This document shows positions 34,406 to 48,574 of a stretch of 64,000 bases of DNA, in pieces. The notes under the pieces are model-generated. The model worked only from the letters and a program-made list of their open reading frames with translations. It made no database searches and was not told the DNA's origin. Source of the stretch: Psoroptes ovis (Eukaryota > Arthropoda > Arachnida > Sarcoptiformes > Psoroptidae); assembly GCA_002943765.1 (NCBI GenBank), contig PQWQ01000007.1, positions 2,296,501 to 2,360,500 on the forward strand. The letters are read 5' to 3'. The translations under genes were made by a program, and so were the position numbers. Every line of letters starts with the position of its first letter. Position 1 is the stretch's first letter.

Positions 34406-36133
34406 TTATTCTTCATAATCACATGGTGTTGATTCGGTTGTTTCAATTGTTGATTCATCCGTTTCGATTAGTTCAGTTGTTTCTGTAAATTCATCGTCAA
34501 TTGTGCCAACATTTTCAAATGGAATTTCTGTAGTTTCATTTAATTGATTTCGAAATTTGATTGGACGTTTTCGTTTATTCATTTGCTTTGTTTTCGTATT
34601 TTTACGCACTATTTTTGCATTCAATTTTTTCTTTTCATATTGTTTTATTGGTGATAATGATGGCTTAGAGACATATTTTTGTTTTAATGGTTTTTTCCTA
34701 GTACCGATAACAACACTTTGAATGGTCTTTGGTGAATCATTGATATTTGTTATCGAAATTTTATCTTCATTTTGTTGTTGATTATCTGTCAAAGATGGTT
34801 GCTGACCAGCTACTGGAATCGTTTCCGTCGTTGATATTGGTTTCGTATCGATTGTTGATAATTTCAAATCTTCCTGTGGTGCTAATATGTGTGTCGAATT
34901 CAAAACCTTCAAAAGTTGTTTTATTTGATCTAAAATCATCGATACATTTTTTGAATCGTCCACTGTATTTAAATTATCGTTCTCCGACATATTTTTCGTT
35001 GTGTCGACACTAGTGTTGCTATTAATTTGAATGTGTTCTACATATGAATTGACATTTGATATGTTGAATGTATTATTGTTTCCATCATTAGGTATGGTGG
35101 TCGTACTTTCATTATGATCATCTGATTGATTTTTGCTACTTTCAGCAATCGAAGATATTGTGGTAGCTCCAGTTGATTGAGTTGCATTCATATTTTTAAG
35201 CGAGTCATCAACAAGGGCTGGTGTGTTGTTTTGAATAGAATTAACAAGAGGATTGGCTGTTGTTGTAGTTATAATGACTGTCGTTGTCGTAATCAATGAT
35301 GTTATTGATGAATTATCTATTGAATTTGCAATTGGTTTATCTGTTGTTCCATAGCTTGTTGAATTATTGGGCAAAGTTACAATCATTGATACTGTTGTCA
35401 TTGTTGTAGAAGGGGTATTAATTTTTTCATTTAGATTGAATGAACTAGATGGCAATGGCTCCATAGTTTGATTTTCTGGTTTTGATGAAGATTTTTCAGC
35501 AATTAATGCTTCAGAGAATTTCGGCGATTCTGTGGTTGTAGAAACTGATGATTTTGAAGGAACAACTGATTGTGGTGTTGATACCGGTTGATATCCTTCA
35601 ACATATGATTGATCAATACAATTTGCCCATAATGTAACACGACATTTCTTGTAACGAATATCGAATTTTCGACCAAATGGACAATATTTAAGTGTTGCTT
35701 TACCATTAGCACAAATCCAATAACGATCACATTTACGATGACGAAATAGACCATATTTTCTTGGACAAAAAAATTGCTCTTTATTAAAACATTCAGCATT
35801 CGAATATGTTACACATTGTTTTCGTTGATAATCATATAATGTTAGCAATGGACAATAACGACGAAATGCTAATTCTGATGAACAAATATAATAATATTTA
35901 CAATCTTTTGGATCTGGTATGATACCGAATTTTGTTTCATTACAAATATTATTACTATCAGTAAATGACCACATATCATTCACAGGATTAAAACGACTCG
36001 AACTTGATAACATATTAATCATTAAATCATTTTGATCATCATCATTATAACTATAAGCATCAATAACAATCGCATCAATCAAAACGATTATAAACACAAT
36101 TATCAAAAACAAATTTTTCATTCTCATTTTCAT
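34406..36133 (-). CDS. Secreted protein with two chitin-binding (peritrophin-A) domains
   Basis: Single-exon frame of 575 residues, ATG at 36131-36133, signal peptide at about 1-26. Two six-cysteine CBM14 modules follow back to back: C64, 78, 84, 94, 107, 115 and C123, 135, 141, 151, 164, 172, with aromatic residues (KYYYIC, DRYWIC) at the usual positions. The rest (about 180-490) is Ser/Thr/Asn-rich and likely O-glycosylated, followed by a basic block (KKPLKQK...KRKRP) and a Thr/Glu-rich acidic end with no membrane anchor. Such proteins coat chitin in the peritrophic matrix, cuticle or tracheae. It is convergent with the receptor gene, with 51 bp between stops. The only cysteines are in the modules, apart from one near the C-terminus. 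Confidence 0.85.
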   Translation of the reverse strand: MKMRMKNLFLIIVFIIVLIDAIVIDAYSYNDDDQNDLMINMLSSSSRFNPVNDMWSFTDSNNICNETKFGIIPDPKDCKYYYICSSELAFRRYCPLLTLYDYQRKQCVTYSNAECFNKEQFFCPRKYGLFRHRKCDRYWICANGKATLKYCPFGRKFDIRYKKCRVTLWANCIDQSYVEGYQPVSTPQSVVPSKSSVSTTTESPKFSEALIAEKSSSKPENQTMEPLPSSSFNLNEKINTPSTTMTTVSMIVTLPNNSTSYGTTDKPIANSIDNSSITSLITTTTVIITTTTANPLVNSIQNNTPALVDDSLKNMNATQSTGATTISSIAESSKNQSDDHNESTTTIPNDGNNNTFNISNVNSYVEHIQINSNTSVDTTKNMSENDNLNTVDDSKNVSMILDQIKQLLKVLNSTHILAPQEDLKLSTIDTKPISTTETIPVAGQQPSLTDNQQQNEDKISITNINDSPKTIQSVVIGTRKKPLKQKYVSKPSLSPIKQYEKKKLNAKIVRKNTKTKQMNKRKRPIKFRNQLNETTEIPFENVGTIDDEFTETTELIETDESTIETTESTPCDYEE

Positions 36134-38272
36134 TTATCATTGATTAAAATTTTCACATATATTCAAATAAGAAACTTAGATTTCGATTGCAATGATTTCA
36201 ATCTCGTATTTTATTTTATATTAACTGAAAGATGAATCAATTTAAAATCACGTTTTAAAATTCAGTCAGAAAACAAACTGTTTTTATAAAGCTTTGCACC
36301 ACATAACCACATTTATTATTGATTTCAGAAAAATTTCAGGAAATTTGATAATAAAATATTTTTTTTTAATTTCAAAAAAATTTAATTTCGTCGTCATTAA
36401 TTGATATCAATTGTCAATGTTTAATCATCATCACCATCAAATATTTAAAAAAAAATGAAATGGTACAATTGAATTGTTGCCAAATTGACAACAAAATTTG
36501 CAAATGTCAAATGACCTGAATTCCAAGCAAAAACAAACAAATGAACGAACGTAAAAATAATGATAATAAAAATTTCTGGAAATTTTCTGTAATAAAATTG
36601 AATTGAATCAAACAAAAATCTTAAACATCTTAGCAAAAATTTATGTGGTTGTTTAGCCGAATTCCGTTAAATTTTTCAATCATTTATGGTCTTTTCTCAA
36701 TTTAATGAAGATGAAAATGAGCAAAACAATCACATTAGATTTAAAGCGATTTTTTCTCTGCAAAATTATTCAAGGTTAAATTTTGAATACGTGCATCGGA
36801 TATCGACCTAAATTTATTTTGATTTGGATTGTTTTTTTTCAATTTTAAACCAGAAAAATCTCCAAAACAAAGCCATAAATGAAGATAATTTGTTTTTTTT
36901 TTTTTTTTTTTTGTTTCTTCATTTATAAATATCGCATCGTTTTGACGATTTTCAGCATTCATTTATGCAGCGCAAAACGATGGAAAAATAATGAACACAG
37001 ATGATGATAAAACGATGAAAAAACTATGGCAAAAAAAATATTTTTTCAAATCCATTTCTAATGAAACTATTATCATTTCGATAAACAGATGAATATCTTA
37101 TGAAATATTCATGTATTTTGAAATGAAAATTCTCAATATTTGAAAAATTTGTGGTTCATACCATTTGAATTGTATTTACAATTGAAAAAATCAACCAAAT
37201 GGAAATCATGAAATTAAATTAAATAAAAAAAAAAACAGAATCAAAATGTTTGAACTTTATGATTTTCTATTGTGCTCCTTTAGTGGTAATGTGTTTAAGA
37301 ACTAAGAAATAAATATGAGAGATGAATACACAAAAAATCATCCAAAGAAAATTATCGACCATAAAATATTGCAAAGCAGATATTCAAATATCTTTCAAGA
37401 AAAACTAATTCAATTAATTCAAATATTATTCAATTCATTTTTTTCATGGCAAAAATAAGATTTCAAATCGATTTTTGGATTCAAATTTCTTTCCATTTGT
37501 TTGTTTGATTCGGTTAATCACTGGTAGTTGGATGTGATTGCAGAATGAATTATGATGTGTTATGATTTATGGTCAAATAAACAAACAAACAAGCAAACTT
37601 GAATAATTTTTATTCGTGTGTGTGTGGTAAATTAAGATATCAAAGAAACAAATTTGATTCGGATTGAATTGATTTTATTCGAAATAATTATAAATGATTT
37701 CATATGATTATAAAACTAAATTATTTATTCATTTATTTATTTATTTCATTTATTAATCAGTGATTAATTGATAGATGAAATTGAATCAAAATTAATGAAA
37801 TAATTAAATCAATTAATTATCATTATTATTAATAATATTATATTTTAATTCATTCAAAATAATTTATGATTAAAATTGATTAATTTGCCAAATTGAGAGA
37901 AAAAAAAATAAAGAAATTCAAATTTTATTGATTGATCAGTGTTGTATTTGTTTGTTTTGGACAAATTATTTTGTAATTACTTGCAAATGATTAATCGATT
38001 TATATTTTCAAATAATATTATTAAGATTATGCGTGTGTGAGTGTCTAATGTTCAAGTGTGAAGCATATGTGTATCGAATAAATGATTATTGTGTGTGTCA
38101 TGTCATCGAAATTGTGATTATTATTATTAATTATAATTTGATGATCGGTTGATTGATTGATTGATGATTTATTTAGAAAAAAAATGTGGAGGAGAAAAGA
38201 ACAGAGAAAAAACATGAATATTCAAGATTTTTGACGAAATTTTGATTGATCCTTGATCGAATCGATTCTCGA
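36134..38272. other. Intergenic, 2.1 kb
   Basis: Upstream of the chitin-binding gene and downstream of the tachykinin gene. AT-rich with a T run at 36893-36912. The lower part (about 37700-38270) may hold the tachykinin 3' UTR. No coding exon seen. Confidence 0.4.
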
Positions 38273-39154
38273 TTATCCCCTGGCACCGAAAAAAGCAACA
38301 CCTTTACCTCGTTTTTGATCTAGTTGATGATAAAAGTTGCTCATACCACTATTACCAGTTTTGTAGCTGAAATTAGGAGATAAATGGATTAATTCATTGA
38401 AAATTAATTGATTAATCTACTCAAATAATTTTCTCTACAATACTTACTATCTATACGATTTCGATGGTGATGATGATGACAACAAATAATTTGAATTTGT
38501 AAGCGGTCGAACATAATAATTGCTCAATAATTGTTGTTGACGATTATACGGTTTTTGTTGTTGTTGCTGTTCTTGTTGTTGTCTGTTCATTAAATAATTC
38601 AATGACTTACGCCCACGCATCGGCATAAATGAATTAATACGATTACGTTTTTCAATCAAATCCATTAATTCAAATTCATCTGCATTCATTAATTGTGGTT
38701 GTGATGATTGATCCGAAAATAATTGTGATTCTTGATCATCCAATATCATTTCATAATTATTCATATCTGCTAATGATTTACGTCCACGCATTGGTAAAAA
38801 TCCGCTTGCACGTTTCCAATCATTCGATGTATAAATGTTTGATGTATCAAAATCCATCATTTCATCTGATAATAATTTTGCTACGGCTGCTGATGATGGT
38901 GATCCATTATTATCATTGTTATTACTATTCACTGCTGATTGATCGGATGATGATGATGATGGTAATGTTTTCAAATTATTGCTATTATCATCCACACCAT
39001 TATTATTATTGTTATTATTAGCACTACTAATCATAGCTTGTGTAATTGTTATCGATAATGTAATTATTATCATCATAATCATTAAGATTGTATTATTCTT
39101 CATGATGATTGATTTTTGTTGATTTTTAGCCGTCATTTTATTGTAGAAATCCAT
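38273..39154 (-). CDS. Tk: Tachykinin-related neuropeptide precursor
   Basis: Two exons, 39154-38448 and 38366-38273, joined by an 81-bp intron (gtaagt...tttcag); 266 residues. Translation may begin at the ATG 39154 or at the in-frame ATG 39103 (residue 18), which gives a more typical signal peptide (about 18-40). Three amidated peptides are framed by basic cleavage sites: KR-ASGFLPMR-GRK (116-126), KR-NRINSFMPMR-GRK (171-183) and KR-GKGVAFFGAR-G-stop (256-266). The last fits the arthropod tachykinin signature FxGxR-amide exactly; the other two have proline in place of glycine. The spacers are Asn/Ser/Gln-rich. The products would be secreted and act on tachykinin-type G-protein receptors. Processing should use a prohormone convertase, carboxypeptidase and amidating enzyme. 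Without the second exon the diagnostic peptide is missed. Confidence 0.85.
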
Positions 39155-40132
39155 ATTGATCAATATATTGTTTGGTATTAGTAATTCTCAGTAATTTCAA
39201 ATTGTTAGTAAATTTTGGATTTTTTTTTTGTTTCGCTTCACAATAACAAATACAACACAAATGCTGACAAGCGAATGAAGAAAGAGAAGTTCCAGTGAAT
39301 TTTTTGAAAAAAAAGCAAAAAATCAAAATTGTGTTTTTCTCGGTGAATTATTATTATTATTATTGTTATTTTATTATCTTTGAATGTCACTTTTATTGAT
39401 CACAATGAACCATATACGAATTGTAACGAAGAGACAATTGACAATTGACTATTTAATGTGAAAAGAATAGAATATAAAGAAAATCACATAAAATTGTTGT
39501 TTTTTGTTTATGATTAACTATCGATTAGGGAACAATGATAATAATAATAATAATAATCTTTAATTCGTAAGAGAATAAATAAATTTTGTAATATGAAAGA
39601 TGAAACAAAAAAAAATGAATTCAATCAATTCAAAGAAAATCAATGCAATTATTGATTATGAATAAAGTTTAATATTTTACTGTTTATAATTTATTTCTTT
39701 TGATAAAAAAAATAAAATAAAATGAAAACTAAATAAATGAATTATTAATCGAAATTTTTAGTTTGAAATTTTCAAATTATTATTGTGAAGATCGATTGAA
39801 AAAAACACGCCGGAAAGCGATGCAGATTGTAGTCGATCAATTCGAATAAATTGATTTTGAAATTAAAATTTTAAATTATTTTATTTCGTTTTTGAATTAA
39901 ATTGGATTAATTATATCGATTGGCTGAAATGCAAATATCAAACTAAAATTTAAAACTAAAAACAAACCAAATACCAGCAACTTGTATTTATTCGATTTTT
40001 TTTTCTCGATGATTCTTGATCCACCATTTCATTTCATACATTAATTCATTCATTGATTTAGTTGATTCAGTTTCATTGAAGATAATAGCGTACAACAGCA
40101 GAATACATAAGCAACAAAAGTATGCGGTTGTT

Positions 40133-40173
<41 letters not shown>

Positions 40174-43100
40174 TTACCATTGATCAGTGTGTTTTTGTAT
40201 GGACAAGAATAAAATAACGATTCTTGTATCACAGTTCTTGAAATTCAGTCAAACACGCATATTGGGCGGCTTATTTCTTTTACATTTATCTAGTTTTTCT
40301 TGCGTTTTTCGAAATACATTTACCTCGAAGATACATAGAATTTGTATGTGGATTTTATCCATTCAAATACACGAAATCACTCATAATGATTATATGTGAA
40401 CCAATTTTCCATCATATATTTGCATCAGCGCAATTCAAAATTTTATTTTTGAATAGTTTATTCTCATTTCATGGATAGAAAATGGATAAAGAATCGATAA
40501 TATGCTTTGGTATATTATTATTATTATTATCATCATTTAGTAATCTTGTTTGATGATTTTACAAAAATTTTTGACCGTTCTAAATAAAGATTTTAATAAT
40601 CGAAAAAGAATATGAAAATATAAGAATGATGATTATGTCGCAATTTTTCTTGACCAAAATATTGACAAAATGTACGATTTTTTTTGCATAAATCATTTGC
40701 ATGATTGCCTTAATCATATATGATCGAAAGTGTCAAGGTTTTTTGCTCTTGTTTTAGGTAATCGAATTATGATGCAAAGCAATGATTATTATTATCATCA
40801 AACAATAATTTTGGATTAACAAAAACAAAAATTAAAGAGAAATTTCAATCATAGGACACACACATTTGTTTGCCCCTGTTTTTGACATATTTGATTATTA
40901 ATAATATCGATAAATGCATGTTTTCAATATTATAAATGACGATTAAATGGTTATTGATCATGATGCTATTGATTTTTATGAATATTGAATTCAATAACAT
41001 CTGACTTAACATTGCAATTTATTCTAATCATATTTATCAAAGAGAATTTGAATTAATAATTTTACGTTGACAGCTAATTATGACACAAATATTTTGATTT
41101 GATTTAAATCAATTTCATTCATTTTCTTGTTGTGGGAGAATTCTTGAATGTCAAAACAAATGAATATTGAAAAAAATTAATGAAATGCATTGAATTCATT
41201 CTTAATTATGATGATTGCACTTTAATTAAGATTTCATTTATCATTTCATTTGTTTCGATGTGAATTATTATCTTTTTCTGAGTACATTCATTTACTGATG
41301 CATTTAGTGGAATTTTTTTTTAATTTCCTTTGATTGACTTTTATTAATTTTGATTTGTTTTATTTCCGAAATTTTTTCATATGCACTATAAAATAATTTG
41401 AAAGTGTCATATTCTTGCATTTCTATCTTCATTTTTGATTAGATTTAATGTATCAATTTGAAGATTGACTGCTCAATATTTTTGCTTAATATTCATAAAT
41501 AATTATCTTCTAATTATTTATTATGTGATTTGAATTTTCCATAATGGATTTTGTCCAATTTTTTGTCTTCGAATAAACATTTTTTGACAATGAAAATTTC
41601 GACAAATAATCAAGAGAATCTCTCCAGTAATATTAAAACTCAATGTTTCTATATGTTCGTTTACATATGGCAAAATGCATATTACTCTGTTCATTATATT
41701 CAATGAATGTGTCACGAAATAATTATTTTTTAATTTTTTTAATCATTTTTTCTTTCTCATTTAGCTAATGATGATGATGATTTTGCTAAATTTTGATTAA
41801 TGGCAGAAAATCTCAGCTATTTTACGGATTGATTTATGAATAGTCAAGAGCATTTAGTGTACATTAAATCAATAGATTCTTTCGGTTTTCCCCCCGGTTC
41901 CCCCCAATCAATGACCACCATTTTGTTCTTATTCGAATCATTGATCATGATGAAAGTCATCATCTTACTTTCATCGAGCCATTATGTCAATATGATGAGA
42001 ATATTTTACATGAATATTTTTTTTGAGAATTTATCCTGGACCATATTCGATCATATTTCTATGAAAAATTCATACAATTCTCTATTTTCGCCCATGAATA
42101 AATAGCATACGTTAATATCTAATGAATAAATTAATGAGTACATGGGGTCTTGTTAACATTTAGGGAAGAAAAAATTATTCACAGGTAATAATTATCATAA
42201 CGGATAATGAGAATTATTGAAAATAAAAATTGGCTGAAATACAATAAAAACCAAGTGCGAATGTAAATGCAATGTTAATGTGTGAACGAAAGATGGAATT
42301 TTAATGATTACATGATGTTGTAACCAACATAAAATGGACGGGAAAAAAATTTCAATTCAGCAACCAATTAACGATTGGTAAAAAGGTGTTTCCATGTCAG
42401 AATTTAATTAGAAATTCGGGCAAAAATTACTGAAATTTGACATAATACTCATATGAAATGAAACATGTCTGAATACAGGTGAATATTGTTGACTCGATAC
42501 ATTTTTTTTCGGGGATATGTTGGGAACAATCATCAAACAATATCAATGAATCAATAAATCGATTTAAAATAAGAAGCTGTAAAAAAAAGGTTTATGCTAA
42601 CAAAAAATTTATTCGACATTTTTACCAAATGTCATTTGTCAAAATATATGAAATAAATCAAAAAATTCTAACCATAGCCGAAAATCATAAATCATCGATT
42701 TGTATTATTCACAAAATGTTTTGAATGCTTGATGATTACAACGAAAAATTTTCATAAAAATTTCATTTTTTTTTATTGTTTCCGAACACGAGAACAGTGT
42801 GGCTTTTGATCTATGCAATCAAATTGAATTAGAGAATCAATTAACGAGTAATTAAATTGTAGCTCCAAACTTTTTTCAAAAATGTTTTTGAATAATCAAT
42901 AAATTAATGATTTTCCGTGTTATAATTGAAAATTTTTCCGAAATAAATTTTGAAATTCAAATTAATCTTTGAAAAACTAAACTGTTGGTGTGAAAATTTT
43001 GTTGATGGCAAATACAATGGCCAACTTGACAATTTGGATGTGATAATAATGAAGTTTTAGCATTGTTTTTTTTTTTTTTTTTTGAATTAATTGAATTTAA

Positions 43101-46100
43101 AGTTTTATTCATGATCGAAATTCAAAAATTCAAATCCGAAACCTAATTTTCTTTGGTGAAATTAAACATGATCCAGCCATACATCGACAATGGCTTCGTT
43201 TATCTTCCTTTTTCAAATAAAGTCTTCATGATTTCATAGCAATTTGTCTTTGTACATTCATTTGTACAAGCATATTCAAATACAAATTTCCTAATGATTT
43301 GTGTTTTCTTCCAGTTTTTCTGGAATATTTTCTGAAAATTAGCGAAACAAATAAATAAAACACTTGAAAATCCATTAACAATGGAAACAAAACAAATGAT
43401 TTTTTTCTTACCAAGGCAAATTTGGTAAAAGAAAAATGAAATTAAAAAATTGACATAACCCTTTTGTGCCTTTTTTTCCAATTGATTTATTCATTTATTT
43501 TTATTCATTTTTTTCGTGTTTATTTTTTGTTTGTTCAATCGATTATTTGTCTCGAATTGTTTATTTTGTTGCTGTTGTTGTTGTTATTTCAATTATAATT
43601 GTGTTTGATACATTTTTCATTTGGTTATTATCATTTGGCTCATTTGTTTGTTTGTTTGTATGGGTGTATGTGTGAACTTTCGCTCTAATTCATTAATCAT
43701 TTGTTCTCTTCTTTTGTTTTTCGTTTTATTTCAATGATAATCAATCAATAGATCAAATAATAATTGATTGCAGATGCTTGAAGAATAAGAATATTATGGA
43801 TTATTATTATTATTCATAATAATTGGATTGAAAAAATTATCAGGAAATTCATAATTTTATTTGTTTGTCTGACAATTGAAAAAAAAACACGAAACAAAAA
43901 CAAAACAACAGGTACAGTCATTGAACATTTAATGAATCTAGAAATTCGAGTCAAATAAATTGATTTACAGAATAATTGGTAAATGGCAAGATAATCGATC
44001 ATTTCTAAAAGAATTTAATTTATTGATTCATAAATCAATGAATTCTATCATAGACGATTGAATTCGTTAAATCGAAAAAATCAGATTTTCGTTCAAAAAT
44101 TTTCAAAACATTTTCAAGTTTGTTCAACCATTTGTTTGTACGCAGCAACAAGAGTAAATCAATCGAAATTATTGAAGAAAAAAATTTTCTTAACGAATTA
44201 ATAGATAATAAGCTTGAAAAGCTGAAAATTTATTCAAATGAATCAAATCCAGTAAACCGAGTTAATGATTTGCATCTTTTGTTTAAATTTTTCCACTGAT
44301 TTTCATTATCGATTTTCAGAATATTTGTTTATTCTATTTTTTTCTATGAATTTGATTCAATGAATTTTAAATTTTCTTTATAAAAATAATCCTACAGAAT
44401 CATCCAGAACAGTTCAGCTCAGGTTTGTCATTCAATATTCAGATTTTATTTTAAATTTTTATGACTTGAACAAAATATGAATTTTGAACCAATTTTCTGT
44501 CCATAAGGGGCGGTTGAATGACTGCCGGATGAGAAAATTCCGAGAATTATCATCGAAATTTCACAAAAATTTGATATTCAAAGATTTTGATGACTTATTT
44601 TTCGATCGTTAAGTAGTTCAATTCCTAAGAAATGCATTGCCAATTGAATCTTTTGGCCAAAATATTTGTGCAAAAATTTTTTTTCTGGAAAATTCTGTTC
44701 AAAGGTAATTTTCGTTCCATTTATTAGTTTTGAATTTTTCAAAATTTTCTCTTCTATCATGGAATATAATCAGTGATAATTATGATTTTGTCATTTTCTC
44801 TTGAAACCTAAAAACAAATCGACAAATAAACACGTTGATAATTTTCAATTTTGTTTTTCAATTTTTTTACTTTCAAAAATGTCAAGAAAATGTAGATAAT
44901 TTCAAAGAAAAAATCAAATTCAAAATTAGTGAAATTTCTTCAGAAAAAATTCAAAAATAAAATGTCAAAATTACTTTGAAAAATATTGAAATATTCCAGA
45001 ATCAATTGATTCTGCAGCGTTCCCCCATTCTTAGACTAATCGTTTAATGATTATATTATCTATTGAATGGAAAATGGTAAGAAAAAAAATGAAATTTATG
45101 ATAAATTTACGACAAACAAAGACGAACAAGAAAAAAAACTCATAATTCATTTTTTTGGTTTGTTTATTTTGTTTGTTTATCATTGAAACTAAACATATGA
45201 ATTTACCATTCATTTCCAATGAACATTATCGTAATTTTTTATTCTTTACAATACTTATTACGATTATCACAATAAGAAATTACCTTTGAGATGTAATAAA
45301 ATCTATTATTATCATCAATATGATTATTATTATCATCAAAAACAATGGTACAAATAATAAAAATAAGTCATTAGTGTATCAATGATGGTTGGTTTTGAAT
45401 TTTCAGGCCAAGAATTCCAAGAGTCGAGAAAAAAAAAGACATTTTCAATCGTAATTTCATGGACAAATATATTTTCTTTTCATATGAAATAATGAATTAT
45501 TCAGTTTGTATGATCATCATCATCATTATTATTATTGTTGCTGTTATCATTAATTTACGGTTTAATGAACTAAATTACATTTTTTTTTATTTTCATTCTC
45601 CATTTGTTTTTATTCTTGTTGCTCAAAATAATAACGACGATAATTTTGGTCTTGATGAACAAATGAAAACATATCACAATCATTTTCAAGTCCGGAAAAT
45701 TCAAGGTATTCATTTTCGTCAAAATCGTTGTAGAATTATCATCTTTTCGATTTACATAATTTTGCCATTGTTTTTCGATGATTTTAAGTAATCAAAGATG
45801 TGAGGAGAAAAGAATGATGATCATCATTCGTGTTGATGATGACATTCATGAAACAAACAATGATAAAACCATCCAATTGATTGATTGGTGAATATATTTT
45901 ATCGGAAAGTTTGAATGAACCAAAATAAATCCTTAAAGGGCAAGGGCCGCAGATGTGTTTATTTCTACTTAACTTGACATTGTTTTGCAGTGAAAAATGA
46001 TTTTAAAACTTTGAATCAAAAGGAGAAATCAATCGATTTGGATTTGAATGAATCGTTTTGATTGAATTTGGAACATGTTCAATTGGCAAACAAAGCAGTT

Positions 46101-48574
46101 TTTTTGAAGACCCAAGAGAGAAAAATGATCTTAAAATCGTTATTTTTCCACTTCAACTTTCATTCTTTTCGAATATCATTTCGATTCATATTTATTTGTT
46201 TGTTGTTTGAATTTAGAACGAATAAGAGGAAGAAAAAGAAGAAGATGCATTAAACTTGTAAACTCTAAAATTTCAAAAATTTCTGAAAAAATATCAAACA
46301 TATTGTTGAATTCTCATAGATTGAATTGAATATTGAAGATTTATTTAAAAAATAAAAAGATTTATCAATTTTCATTCAAATTTTCTTTTGTGATTCATTC
46401 AATTTAATACTTTTGCCATTATTCAATAAACAAAACTGAAATTTGAATCAAATAAACAACTGAAAATAAACATGTTTCGACATACAAACATGTAGCCATG
46501 AACAATGCAAAAAATGATAAAAGTTCATTGTTAGAAAAATTGAATCAAATTCAATTGAATTTGATTCTAAAAATGAATATCAGCAGAAAAATGATGTGGA
46601 TTTCTGTGCATGAGATATACCTTCAAATACCGAAACATTTTGTTTGTAAAAATTCTTTGATATTTTACAAAATACATCGAAAATGTAATTTCATTTTTCT
46701 CTCAAATAATCAATTAATCTTGTTTGTGTTTTCGTCTCTTCGTACGTTTGCATGTGCCCGCATCATATGATGATTATGATGATAACATCGATATCGATAG
46801 ACACCAATGTTTGATGCACATGGTTAACGTTTAAATTCATCATTCAATTTCATAGGTGAATGGAGAAAATTAAAAAAATTTTTTTTTTTGCTTCAAGAAA
46901 TTTAAAGAAATTTGGAAAGAAAACACAATGAAAATGTGCAGGAAAAATTGCCATTTAAAATTTTTGAAATTTTCATTAAATTATCAAATTATAAAAAATT
47001 AATTTCGATCAAAGAAAGAATGGAAAATGAAAATTCTTATTAACGATGCTAATAATAATGAACAGAATAGACCATAAAATTCAGGTTCCGTTAAATATTC
47101 TTTTAGAATTTCATTCGAGAAATTCAGTACGAACGGAAGGAGAAGCCTCAAATTGTTCTATTGGACTGAAAAAACGGAAAAAATGTAAAAATTTTTACCC
47201 ACAAAAATTTCAATTAATTACAATGCAACAAAAGAAAAAAGGATGACAAATTATAATGATTGAATCATTGAATTTTGTATAACTAATTGATAATAATAAT
47301 GATGGGGAATGAGTGAAAATTTCAACCAATTTTTTTTTTTTTTTTTTTTGTTAAATCATCAAGAATCTGGAAGAATCAGGAGACAATTCATGAGACAAAG
47401 TTGAATTCATTCAAATGAAAATTGAATCAAATAATTTTTTTTTTCAAAGAAAATTTAAATTAAATTATTTTCTTGAATTTTAATTTGAAAAAGACAAAAA
47501 ATTGAAAAGAAAAATTTTAAATTCAAATCAAAAGGGTACCCTGGAATAATTATAAGGGTATTCTAGAATGAATTTTCAAAATTCAATTTAATTACATTTG
47601 AGCATCTTTGATTTGGATGATAATCAAAGAAATACCAATGTAATAATAATGTTTCATTGTTATCATTGTTTAATTGAATTATCATCATTGATTGTTAGTT
47701 TTTTTTCTGGTTACCACGTAACATCATTGATTGGGGATAATCATTAGCATTCCAAGACTTACGTCATCCAGTTTTTTCGCTTGTATTTGTACCGATATAC
47801 CAATAGTATCAGTGATAATGGAAATGATTTTAATGACTCCAATGATGATACAATAAACGATTAAAAAATATTGATGATAAAGAACATGACCAACGCAAAA
47901 TATGTTCCTTAATCATGTATTTGATAATGATGATGTTTAGATTGGTGTTTTTCAAAATTCTAATTAACATAATGATTTTCCAATGATGCTTTTTTCTTTT
48001 GTAATTTTGCCAATTGACTTTGAATTAATTGATTCTCGATTTAGTCCATTTTGTTTAACTATCAATTTTGATTGAATTTTAATTGATCCTAATGATTTTT
48101 CATCATTAGGATGATAACTGTTCGTGCAAGAAAAAAGACGAAAATAACCGAAATTTGTTCTCAAAAAAGAACATCCCATTTAGTGTGATAGTCGATCATT
48201 TATTTTCATCGTTTTCTATCGGAAACAATTAATAATTTCCGATTGACCATTGTATTACCATGATCATCATCATCATCAACATCATTATCAAAAATTGTCG
48301 TCAAAGTTAATCGATTGTTTCGCGACAAATTTAGATTCGATAATGAAAACATTATCTTTAGTGATTTTCAAATAATTTTCCATTTTATTTTTGCTGGGTG
48401 TTTCAATTTACAATATAAATTTAAATTTAAAAATTTTTATGATCCGAAGGACAAGAGATCTCAAGATCAAAGGAAAACAAAATCAAATTAAAAGAGAGTT
48501 TTCGAAAATAATCATATTAAATCTATGTTTATGAATAACTGTCAAATATAATTTGTAATAAAATGATCCACTTG
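39155..48574. other. Gene desert, left part
   Basis: 9.4 kb of AT-rich sequence with no coding frame I can support. It holds a long (GT)n tract (40136-40172), two C6 runs (41890-41905), T runs near 43069-43083 and 47331-47349 and many TGA/ATC runs. The first part is the upstream region of the tachykinin gene. Confidence 0.4.
40136..40172. repeat. (GT)18 microsatellite
   Basis: About 18 perfect GT units, the longest dinucleotide tract in the window. Confidence 0.95.

Noticed and set aside
45459..46770. Two plus-strand frames of 90-110 residues in the gene desert
   Set aside because: Hydrophobic or Asn/Ile-rich chance frames in AT-rich DNA without splice sites or family motifs.
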